DNA of 64,000 bases. Origin: Pseudomonadota bacterium. GTDB taxonomy: Bacteria > Pseudomonadota > Alphaproteobacteria > Sphingomonadales > Sphingomonadaceae. Location of the stretch: contig JAJZQN010000017.1 in the NCBI GenBank assembly GCA_021847605.1, forward strand, positions 1 to 64,000, in the 5' to 3' direction. Below the pieces are notes generated by a model that saw only the letters and a list, made by a program, of their open reading frames with translations, did no database searches and was not told the origin of the DNA. Positions 34,237 through 42,275 of the stretch are shown here, piece by piece (position 1 is the stretch's first letter; the number at the start of each line of letters is the position of its first letter). The position numbers were made by a program, and so were the translations under genes.

Positions 34237-35295
34237 TTAGTCCTTTTCGAACAGCATTGCCGGTTTGTCCCCTTCGGCGATTTCGATGATCACATCGCCG
34301 GTCTGGAGCCGTGCGGCATCCGCTTCCCAAAAGCCGATGGGCCGGTCATTGCGATAAATGCGTACGCCAAGACCAGTCTTGATCGCCGACAATGGTCCAC
34401 CGATTTCGTCGGGCAGGACCATGCGTTCATTGAGCTTTACGCGCCCGCCCGATGCCGCAAGATCGGCCATGTAATCAGCAAGATGCTTGCCACTGGTGCT
34501 GCCCGCCAGCAGCAGCCCGGCAAAGCTGACCGGGTTGATGACGGTGGTGGCGCCCGCCTGCCGTGCAGGCAGTTCATTATCCTCGTTCCGCACGACGATG
34601 CTGATGGGCAGGCGCGGAGCAAGATGGCGCGCGGTGAGGGTGATAAGGATGGAGGTATCGTCCCGGCCAGCCGACACGATCATGCTGCGCGCGCGATGGA
34701 TGGCGACATCCTTCAGCGTCTTGTCCCGTGTCGAGTCGCCGCACAGGACGTTGCATCCCATCGTTTCAGCAAGGTCGAGCGCCTTTTCGCTGCCGTCGAT
34801 GACGACGATTTCACGGGGGTCCGTACCGCGTGCCAGCAGTTCATGCACCGCTTCCTGCCCGCTGGTGCCAAAGCCGGTGACGATGATGTGGTTATGCAGA
34901 TCGGCCTGAATACGTGCCATGCGCCACCTGTAGAGGATGTTGCGGAAAAAGAGATTATAGGCCGTTCCGAGGAAAATCAGCCAGACGAAGAGGCGGATAG
35001 GCGTCACGAAGATGGATTCGAACAGGCGCGCTTCGGGCGTGACCGGAACGATGTCGCCATATCCGACGGTCGTGACCGTCACGGTAGTAAAGTACAGAAC
35101 ATCGATGAAGCTGATGTGATTGTCGTAATTATCCTTCAGGCCATCGCGACCGACCCAGTGGAGCAGCAGCACGACGCCGATCAGGCCAAAGACCAGCGCC
35201 ACCCGCCAGCACAGATCCGCCCACATGGGCAAGGCGGACCGGCGGCGCAGAAATCCGGCGGTTCCCGATTTTGGCTGCGGCTCGTTGATCCTCAT
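34237..35295 (-). CDS. Potassium channel with RCK (TrkA-N) domain
   Basis: A 352-residue two-helix potassium channel. Outer helix [18 protein letters not shown] is followed by the pore loop with selectivity filter TVGYGD (76-81) and the inner helix [18 protein letters not shown]. The cytosolic RCK domain starts with the nucleotide-binding strand [18 protein letters not shown] and continues through [18 protein letters not shown] TrkA-C-like region ([15 protein letters not shown] to the end) completes it. It should gate K+ flux in response to nucleotides or ions. The stop region overlaps no neighbour; its own ATG overlaps the stop of the M23 gene by four bases (ATGA). Confidence 0.94.
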   Translation of the reverse strand: MRINEPQPKSGTAGFLRRRSALPMWADLCWRVALVFGLIGVVLLLHWVGRDGLKDNYDNHISFIDVLYFTTVTVTTVGYGDIVPVTPEARLFESIFVTPIRLFVWLIFLGTAYNLFFRNILYRWRMARIQADLHNHIIVTGFGTSGQEAVHELLARGTDPREIVVIDGSEKALDLAETMGCNVLCGDSTRDKTLKDVAIHRARSMIVSAGRDDTSILITLTARHLAPRLPISIVVRNEDNELPARQAGATTVINPVSFAGLLLAGSTSGKHLADYMADLAASGGRVKLNERMVLPDEIGGPLSAIKTGLGVRIYRNDRPIGFWEADAARLQTGDVIIEIAEGDKPAMLFEKD

Positions 35296-36338
35296 GCCGG
35301 CGGCAGTTTTTCCAGGGGATTGACGGGGGCACGGTCCTTGCGGATTTCGAAATGCAGCTTGGGCTGGCTGGCATAGCCGCTGTCGCCCGTAAGGCCGATG
35401 ATCTGGCCCTTCGTCACCTTTTGCCCGCGCACCACATCGACCCGGCTGGCATGGCCATAGGCGCTGACCCAGCCGCTGCCATGGTTGATGAGGACGAGGC
35501 CGCCGAATACGGCCACCTTGTCCCCGGCATAGGCGACGACGCCATCGGCCGATGCGCGGATCGGCGTGCCGGCCGGCACGCCGATGTCGATGCCGTTATT
35601 CTTCGCGCCGCTTTGTCCCGGACCGAAGCGCGAGACGATCTTGCCGGTGGCGGGCCAGACGAAGCTGCCGCTGAACGATCCGGGCTGGGCGGCAGGTACG
35701 TTGGAGGGCAGGGGGCGCGGCGCTGCGGTCGTTCGGGCGGCAGGCGCCTTGTCGCTGGTCGCGGGTTGACCGCCGGTCAGAACATCGTCGATGTCGATAT
35801 GGAAGGCGGCGGCGCGCTCCTCAATGCTGGCGGAGCGGGACTGGCTTTGTTCGGGCAGCAGCAGTCGTTGCCCCCGGCGCAGGACATAGGGTTCGGACAG
35901 GCCATTGACGTCCAATATGCGGCGCCATGCAATGCCATAAGCGGTGGCGATGCCGATGCCGGTTTCGCCCTCCGCCACCAGATGATAGCGGCCGCCGGGT
36001 ATCTGGAGCCGCTGACCCGCCTGAATCATATAGGGGGCATTAAGGTCATTGGCGCGGGCGATCGCTTCCGACCCGGCGCCGGTCCTATTGCCGACGCCGC
36101 GCAACGTGTCGCCCGGCTTTACGATATAGGTGGACGACGCGATTATCTGCGCGCGAGGCACGACCTGCTGCGCCGTCCAGACGGGTTCCTGCTCGACCAC
36201 CTTTACGGTTGATGCATCCGCATCCATGCGCGGCGGTGCGGTGGGCGCGACCGGGCGGTCCGGCTGGTTGGGAATGCAGGCGGTCAGCGCCAGCAGCGTG
36301 ATGGTGACAGGCAACATGGTGAACGAACGCTTCATCAT
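35292..36338 (-). CDS. NlpD-like lipoprotein with LysM repeats and degenerate M23 domain
   Basis: A 348-residue lipoprotein. The signal ends LLALTAC (acylated Cys 21). Two LysM peptidoglycan-binding repeats follow (YIVKPGDTLRGVGNRTG, about 70-115, and YHLVAEGETGIGIATAYG, about 118-162). A Pro/Ala linker leads to an M23/LytM domain. The zinc site is altered: the usual HxGxDI reads NNGIDIG and the final HLHFE reads KLHFE, so two His ligands are missing. The same substitutions occur in E. coli NlpD, which activates amidases rather than cutting. Likely role: septal amidase activation. In many alphaproteobacteria serS, surE, pcm and this gene are adjacent; here surE and pcm are absent. Confidence 0.9.
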   Translation of the reverse strand: MMKRSFTMLPVTITLLALTACIPNQPDRPVAPTAPPRMDADASTVKVVEQEPVWTAQQVVPRAQIIASSTYIVKPGDTLRGVGNRTGAGSEAIARANDLNAPYMIQAGQRLQIPGGRYHLVAEGETGIGIATAYGIAWRRILDVNGLSEPYVLRRGQRLLLPEQSQSRSASIEERAAAFHIDIDDVLTGGQPATSDKAPAARTTAAPRPLPSNVPAAQPGSFSGSFVWPATGKIVSRFGPGQSGAKNNGIDIGVPAGTPIRASADGVVAYAGDKVAVFGGLVLINHGSGWVSAYGHASRVDVVRGQKVTKGQIIGLTGDSGYASQPKLHFEIRKDRAPVNPLEKLPPA

Positions 36339-36380
36339 GCTTTGTCTATCGCCTTGCCGCAGCGATGTCACACCCTGCGT

Positions 36381-37667
<1,287 letters not shown>

Positions 37668-37752
37668 CTATGCCGTTCTGCGACGAGCCGCGCAACCCTG
37701 CGCACCGCCATCCGTTGGTTGAGATAGCGCAAAATAATCAAAGGAGACTGCA

Positions 37753-38190
37753 ATGCAGATCGACCATGACGCAATGATTTTGGTGGCGGACGGCCGCAAG
37801 ATGCTCTTCTTCCGTAATAAGGGCGACGCCGCCTACCCCAATCTGGAAGCGGAGGAGGTCAGGCAGCAGGATAATCCCGCGCATCTGGATCAGGCTTCGG
37901 ACCGGGCCGGGCAGTCATCCTCGACCGGCACAGCGTCCGGCACGATGGGCGAGAATGATTTCCACGAACTGGAAGAGCAGCGTTTCGCCGCCAAGGCAGC
38001 CGACCTGCTGAAGCGTCGGGCTTTGACGCAGGATTATGAAAAGCTGATCGTGGTCGCGCCGCCCTCTGCGTTGGGCGAAATGCGCAAACATTATCACAAG
38101 GAAGTGCAGAGCCGGCTGGTCGGAGAGATTGCCAAGGATCTGGCCAACCATCCGGTTCCTGAAATCGAGCGGGTTATCGCCGCCAGCTGA
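37753..38190 (+). CDS. Host attachment family protein (release-factor-like fold)
   Basis: A 145-residue protein of the family annotated as host attachment protein, named from Agrobacterium attachment loci and structurally related to bacterial versions of the archaeo-eukaryotic release factor domain. N-terminal strand MILVADGRKMLFFRNKGD, a Gly/Ser/Thr-rich loop (DQASDRAGQSSSTGTASG) in place of the longer loop, then an alpha/beta half with EKLIVVAPPSALGEMRKHYH and the closing LANHPVPEIERVI. The GGQ-like tip motif of true release factors is not seen. A role in plant attachment is not proven for this family. AAGGAG (37741) precedes the start well. Confidence 0.88.
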   Translation: MQIDHDAMILVADGRKMLFFRNKGDAAYPNLEAEEVRQQDNPAHLDQASDRAGQSSSTGTASGTMGENDFHELEEQRFAAKAADLLKRRALTQDYEKLIVVAPPSALGEMRKHYHKEVQSRLVGEIAKDLANHPVPEIERVIAAS

Positions 38191-38202
38191 TCATTCGCTG
38201 AG

Positions 38203-38243
38203 CAAAAAAAAGGGGCGCTCCGTTCCAACGGAGCGCCCCTTTT
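38203..38243. terminator. Bidirectional terminator between convergent genes
   Basis: AGGGGCGCTCCGT-TCCA-ACGGAGCGCCCCT is a perfect 13-bp hairpin with eight A on the left and TTTTC on the right. It fits the 3' ends of both the host-attachment gene and the minus-strand surface protein gene. Confidence 0.93.
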
Positions 38244-38263
38244 CATTATTTCTATTTCGCGTT

Positions 38264-39508
38264 TCAGGCCGCGTCCTGATCCTTGCGCTGAGCAAAGCGA
38301 CGACGGGCGACGAGAGCAACCGCAGCTGCGCCAAACAGCAGGACCATGGGCGGGGCAGGGACGTCCGTGCCACCCGTGCTGGTCGATCCGCCGCTGGAGC
38401 TGCTCGAAGACGAGCTGCTGCTCGACGACGAACTGCTGGAAGAGGAGGAGCCGCTGGACCCCGAGCTACCGCTGCTTCCGCTCGAACCCGAACTGCCGCT
38501 GGACCCGGTGCTGCCGAAGCTGGACGACCCGCCGGAAGAGGAGGAGCTTCCGCTCGACGAACTGGACGAAGAACTGCTGCTCGACCCGCTGCTGCCCGAG
38601 CTTCCGCTCGACCCCGAGCTGCCACTTGAGCCGCTGCTGCCCGAGCTTCCGCTCGAACCATTGCTGCCCCCGCTGGAGCCGGGATGCGGATGGCCCGGTT
38701 TCCCGCCGCTGGAACCGCCCGAAGAACTGGACGACGAAGAGGAAGATGATGACGAACTGGATGAACTCGACGAAGACGAGGAGCTGGAACTGCTGACACC
38801 CGACGACGTCGATACGTTGCCGCTGGAGGTGGAAACCCCGCTGGACGTAGACACATTACCACTGGATGTAGAGATGCCGCCCGTTGAAATGCCGCCGGTG
38901 GACACGCCGCCGGTCGAGGTCGATACGCCACCCGTCGACGTCGATATGCCGCCCGTTGAAATGCCGCCGGTGGATACACCGCCGGTCGATGTCGAGATAC
39001 CCCCGGTCGAAGTCGATACGCCGCCGGTCGAAGTCGATACGCCGCCCGTGGTCGAACTGGTTGAACTGCTGATGCCGCCGGTCGAACTGCTGGTCGAGGA
39101 AATGACGACGGAGCCGCCGCCGCTTCCACCGCCGCCGCCGCCGCCGAAGAAGCCGCCAAAGAAACCGCCACCGCCAAAGCCGCCGCCACCGCCCATGACG
39201 ACGGGTACGGCGCCACCGCCGCCGGACATGACAGGCATTTCAGCCATCGGGGCTGGCATGGGGAGCGGGATGGGAGCCGACTGAGTGGTGACAGTCACCG
39301 TCTGCGGTTTCGTAACCGTGACAGTCTTGACCACCTTACGCTTCACCGTGCGGACGGCGTAACGCTTCTTGGGCGCTGCCTTCACGCTCTTGTAGCTGTG
39401 AACCACCGCCGGCCGAGCATTTTCGGCCACATGCACAGCGCCGCCGCCAATGATGGCGCCGCCACATGTGCAGGCACATAATTTCGCCAACGCCATCCTT
39501 ACCGACAT
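38264..39508 (-). CDS. Ser/Gly-rich low-complexity surface protein with PEP-CTERM-like tail
   Basis: A 414-residue protein in which most of the sequence is repeats. The N-terminus has a Cys/Gly-rich hydrophobic start (AKLCACTCGGAIIGGG) and a Lys/Val/Thr segment (KRKVVKTVTVTKPQTVTV). A glycine-rich block follows, then STGGVSTSTGG-type repeats and long serine and SGS runs. The C-terminus is VPAPPMVLLFGAAAVALVA followed by RRR, which matches the PEP-CTERM/VPxPA layout of motif, membrane helix and basic tail recognised by exosortases. No exosortase gene is in the window. The start is ATG 39508; the track start at 39535 is a TTG. Likely an extracellular polysaccharide-associated or surface-sorted protein. 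Confidence 0.8.
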   Translation of the reverse strand: MSVRMALAKLCACTCGGAIIGGGAVHVAENARPAVVHSYKSVKAAPKKRYAVRTVKRKVVKTVTVTKPQTVTVTTQSAPIPLPMPAPMAEMPVMSGGGGAVPVVMGGGGGFGGGGFFGGFFGGGGGGGSGGGSVVISSTSSSTGGISSSTSSTTGGVSTSTGGVSTSTGGISTSTGGVSTGGISTGGISTSTGGVSTSTGGVSTGGISTGGISTSSGNVSTSSGVSTSSGNVSTSSGVSSSSSSSSSSSSSSSSSSSSSSSSSGGSSGGKPGHPHPGSSGGSNGSSGSSGSSGSSGSSGSSGSSGSSGSSSSSSSSSSSGSSSSSGGSSSFGSTGSSGSSGSSGSSGSSGSSGSSSSSSSSSSSSSSSSSSSGGSTSTGGTDVPAPPMVLLFGAAAVALVARRRFAQRKDQDAA

Positions 39509-39730
39509 AGGATCACTCTTATCTCTTTGCCCCAATCACCCGATGCTGGACGATCCAGGTCGGGCGGTGAGAAATTCCTGTACGTACCAACGCAAAATAA
39601 AGCGTTAACTGCAACGCCGTTAACCCTGATTGAGTGCTTCAAGTCGAGAGGAAATCAGAATTGCAGCCAATGAGAATGGTTAACGTCCCACATTGAAACG
39701 TCTGTTTATGCGACCGTAAAGAGGATTGCC
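39509..39730. promoter_or_regulatory. Intergenic region with TTAAC-type half sites
   Basis: The gap between the divergent surface-protein and dksA-side genes is unusually AT-rich. It contains three TTAAC-type sequences: 39605, 39620 (with a following CC) and 39680 (GGTTAAC). These resemble CtrA half sites, but none has the full TTAA-N7-TTAA spacing (the first two are 11 apart), so binding is only a suggestion. Nothing else is recognised. Confidence 0.35.
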
Positions 39731-39886
39731 ATGCAGATCACTCCTGGTCGCATGAAGTGGACTCGCCGAAATGGGCGACGATCGGTGCCGGAATACGATC
39801 TTTGTAATGATTGCGCGCTTGTGTCGCCCCGCACCCATGGCTATGAGGCGCGCTCAATGAAAAGTCATGGGCGCCCGGACCTTTAG
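39731..39886 (+). CDS. Possible small ORF, 51 residues
   Basis: A reading frame below the track's size cut-off: ATG at 39731, TAG at 39884-39886. AAAGAGGA lies about six bases upstream of the start, a good ribosome binding site. The product is basic at the start (GRMKWTRRNGRRSVPEY) and has a Cys-x2-Cys (LCNDCAL), which could be a half zinc site. It ends 29 bases before the dksA start, so it could be a leader peptide or an independent small protein. No family recognised, and coding character is not certain. Confidence 0.4.
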   Translation: MQITPGRMKWTRRNGRRSVPEYDLCNDCALVSPRTHGYEARSMKSHGRPDL

Positions 39887-39915
39887 CGCCGGGGCCTCTC
39901 GAGTCGGAGAGCCAG

Positions 39916-40380
39916 ATGGCATCGGTGTTGAATTCCGATAAAGACGGCGACAAGCCGCCGAAATCGACTGTAGCGCTTCCTGCGGACTATCGGCCCTCGT
40001 CTGACGAGGAGTTCATGAACCCCCTTCAGTTGGAATATTTCCGGCAACGACTTTGGGACTGGAAGAAACAGATACTGGCCGAAGCGGAAGGGACGCTGGC
40101 GGTATTGCAGAAAGAACCTCTCCGCGAGCCGGATCTTAACGATCGTGCTTCCAGCGAAACCGACTGGTCGATCGAACTGCGGACCCGCGACCGCCAGCGC
40201 AAGCTGATTTCCAAGATCGATGCTGCCCTCCGCCGCATTGAAGACGGTGAATATGGTTATTGCGAAGTTACCGGTGAACCGATTTCGCTGGGTCGTCTGG
40301 AAGCTCGTCCGATCGCGACGATGACTGTCGAGGCTCAGGAGCGTCACGAGCGGCAGGAAAAAATCTCTCGCGACGATTAA
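39916..40380 (+). CDS. dksA: DksA/TraR family RNA polymerase regulator, Cys-poor zinc site
   Basis: A 154-residue DksA homologue that binds the RNA polymerase secondary channel and acts with ppGpp. Residues about 1-35 are a polar extension. A coiled coil follows (FRQRLWDWKKQILAEAEG and RQRKLISKIDAALRRIE) with the Asp-x-x-Asp/Ala tip region DLNDRASSETD between the helices. The zinc finger reads YGYCEVTGEPISLGRLEARP and lacks three of the four cysteines of E. coli DksA; VEAQERHERQEK replaces the second pair. This pattern is normal for alphaproteobacterial DksA, which folds without zinc. It is followed at 60 bases by a PilZ gene on the same strand. Confidence 0.95.
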   Translation: MASVLNSDKDGDKPPKSTVALPADYRPSSDEEFMNPLQLEYFRQRLWDWKKQILAEAEGTLAVLQKEPLREPDLNDRASSETDWSIELRTRDRQRKLISKIDAALRRIEDGEYGYCEVTGEPISLGRLEARPIATMTVEAQERHERQEKISRDD

Positions 40381-40439
40381 CCCTTTGTCCATCCGGTCCG
40401 CATAAGGTGCCGTTCATTCGGATTTATGCGGACAGGGCA

Positions 40440-40811
40440 ATGGGCGAACAACAGGGATTTTCGGATCGTGGACCGGCGCGCTCAGCGCCGCGCGACAGCC
40501 TGTTTCTACTGACCAATCTCATGACACCCGAAGGTGTTCCGCTTGGTAAGGCGCGCGTCCGAAACCTGTCGGCCACCGGCCTGATGGCAGATTGCGAGCG
40601 GGCGGTTCCCGCCGGCGCTCGGGTGGAATTCGAGTTGCGGGGCATTGGCAAGATCGCGGGATCGGTGGCCTGGTCCCGCGAAGATCGCATCGGCATCTCC
40701 TTTGAAGAGGCTATCGATCCACAACTGGCTCGCAAGCCTGTGGGCACGGGGCAGGGGCAGGCGGTACCCGACTATTTGCGCGCTTCCCGAACGACAACCC
40801 CTCGGCGCTGA
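40440..40811 (+). CDS. PilZ domain protein, c-di-GMP-binding motifs present
   Basis: A 123-residue single-domain PilZ protein. Both c-di-GMP contact motifs can be read: RSAPR (RxxxR) followed about 25 residues later by RNLSATGL (N-x-S-x-x-G). The beta-barrel continues through ARVEFELRGIGKIAGSVAWSREDRIGISFEE, and a polar tail (QLARKPVGTGQGQA) ends it. It should act as a stand-alone c-di-GMP receptor in motility, attachment or polysaccharide control. The ATG at 40440 is preferred; an in-frame GTG at 40407 would add 11 residues. It follows dksA on the same strand. Confidence 0.88.
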   Translation: MGEQQGFSDRGPARSAPRDSLFLLTNLMTPEGVPLGKARVRNLSATGLMADCERAVPAGARVEFELRGIGKIAGSVAWSREDRIGISFEEAIDPQLARKPVGTGQGQAVPDYLRASRTTTPRR

Positions 40812-41091
40812 TCTATTGCCTTTATTTGCGGCCCGACTGTTTCAGGCTGGCTGACGCCTATTCTCTTCGACGATTATCAAGTCGTGAAGGCGAAGTTGAT
40901 GGGCAATCATGCTTCTCCGCTGGAGCGGTGATGATCCAACGGCGTTGGATCGATCGTTGCAGGCTGCCGATTTCAGCCATGCTCCAAGCCGCCAGATCAT
41001 TCTATCTGGTTCGAAAGCGCTGAATATAGACGGCGGCCCGGCGGCTCGTCGCCGCCGGAACCCGATCTTCATTTTTCAGCGAAAATGACCG

Positions 41092-41250
41092 TCAATGTTG
41101 CGCGGCCATTTCCTCCTTCAGCCGTAATTTCTGCTTTTTGAGCGAGGCCACCAGGATTGCGTCGGGCATGGGCCGACTCGACTCTGCCTTGATTCGGGCT
41201 TCAAGGCCGGCATGCTTGGCTGAAAGAGCTGAAATATGGCTGTTTTCCAT
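41092..41250 (-). CDS. DUF465/YdcH family protein
   Basis: A 52-residue helical protein of the YdcH (DUF465) family. It has the pattern SALSAKHAGLEARIKAES with a final LKKQKLRLKEEM, which makes an antiparallel helical hairpin. Members are abundant in alphaproteobacteria with no agreed function. AAGGAGAATGTC directly precedes the ATG at 41250. It is divergent from a second DUF465 gene; the two proteins share the LKKxKLRL motif, so they are likely local duplicates. The 280 bases upstream, to the PilZ gene, hold nothing I recognise. Confidence 0.85.
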   Translation of the reverse strand: MENSHISALSAKHAGLEARIKAESSRPMPDAILVASLKKQKLRLKEEMAAQH

Positions 41251-41442
41251 GACATTCTCCTTACGAGGGCAATGGACGATCAAGTAGATCATGAAACAGT
41301 GAGTCTGTCGCTGCCAGATTCGGTCTTTGCGATGGGCCGCACTGAAATTTGCGATGGTCCGCGCCAGTCCATCGGGCTATCAGGCGCAATCGAACAGGCA
41401 GGGTATCGGAGGTCGCAAAGCGTCGTGAGCCGGGAAGACATC

Positions 41443-41622
41443 ATGCGGCGGCTGGAACTGCTGCGGATCGAGCATCGCGATCTGGATGACGCCATCGCTG
41501 CACTGGTCGATGGGGGCGGTCGTGACCAGATGCAGATTGCACGGCTTAAGAAGCGCAAGTTGCGCCTGAGGGACGAGATCGCTCTGCTGGAGGATCAACT
41601 GGTCCCCGACATCATAGCCTGA
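41443..41622 (+). CDS. DUF465/YdcH family protein, second copy
   Basis: A 59-residue DUF465 protein: LELLRIEHRDLDDAIAALV then RLKKRKLRLRDEIALLED, ending in the typical PDIIA. The ATG at 43 of this line follows GGAAG at normal spacing; a GTG at 41425 is an alternative. The track's 128-residue ORF starts inside the divergent neighbour, and its first 65 residues have no family match, so the shorter start is chosen. It is paired with the opposite-strand copy and with the DUF1465 gene downstream, an arrangement seen in sphingomonads. Function unknown. Confidence 0.78.
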   Translation: MRRLELLRIEHRDLDDAIAALVDGGGRDQMQIARLKKRKLRLRDEIALLEDQLVPDIIA

Positions 41623-41727
41623 ACGCGGCAGGGTTAAGATGCCCGAAACGCCCCTGAATGGGACAAGCTGAGTTTGGTGATGCATGATCCCGCTGACAAA
41701 TTTGCAATAATATGTCAGGCAGCATCT

Positions 41728-42207
41728 ATGCAGCGCGCAGCTCATCTTAATCGCGGCCTTCACCGCCGGCTGGTCGACAGCCTCTACCTTGAGTCCATGG
41801 TCATGGCCGACGAGGCGCGATCCTATTTCGATGGTGCTTCCGCGGGTGAGGATGTCATGAGCAACCCGTTGCAACGGGTTGCTTTCGCGTGCGAATCGCT
41901 GAAGGTGACGACACGCCTGATGCATGTCATTGCCTGGTTGCTTAGCCAACGCGCCTGGCAGCGTGGTGAGATTGCCGATGTCGACCTGAGTGAGGAAAAA
42001 TATCGGCTCGGGCGGGCTACCGAAACCGATCCGGCGGTCAGCGAGGCTTTTCCTTTCGCCGCCCGGTCGCTGATCGAGGCCAGCCAGGAGCTTTACGGTC
42101 GCGTCGCCCGGCTTCAGGATCGTATGGATGCCATGCTCAGTACGACCGCTCAGCCAGACGCAAGTCCTGCGCGCGCCCTGATGGATCGTCTTTACGGCGC
42201 TTTCTGA
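41728..42207 (+). CDS. DUF1465 family protein
   Basis: A 159-residue, mainly helical protein of the DUF1465 family. Diagnostic segments are RLVDSLYLESMVMADEARSYF, the C-terminally following FACESLKVTTRLMHVIAWLLSQRAW and ASQELYGRVARLQDRM. Family members are confined to alphaproteobacteria and have been linked to cell-cycle regulons by occurrence; no biochemical role is established. The ATG at 41728 is chosen because the conserved region begins soon after it; the track start is 18 codons earlier. tamA begins 68 bases downstream on the same strand. Confidence 0.85.
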   Translation: MQRAAHLNRGLHRRLVDSLYLESMVMADEARSYFDGASAGEDVMSNPLQRVAFACESLKVTTRLMHVIAWLLSQRAWQRGEIADVDLSEEKYRLGRATETDPAVSEAFPFAARSLIEASQELYGRVARLQDRMDAMLSTTAQPDASPARALMDRLYGAF

Positions 42208-42275
42208 CGCTCCTGCGCGATGAAGCGCATTTTCTGCACTGGCGCAGGCGCGGTCATTTGGTCTAGACCCGTGGC

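Noticed and set aside
38346-39284. 312-residue Pro/Glu/Leu/Asp ORF and other frames opposite the Ser-rich protein
   Set aside because: Mirror of the repetitive Ser/Gly codons; the minus-strand frame has the coherent N-terminus and sorting tail.
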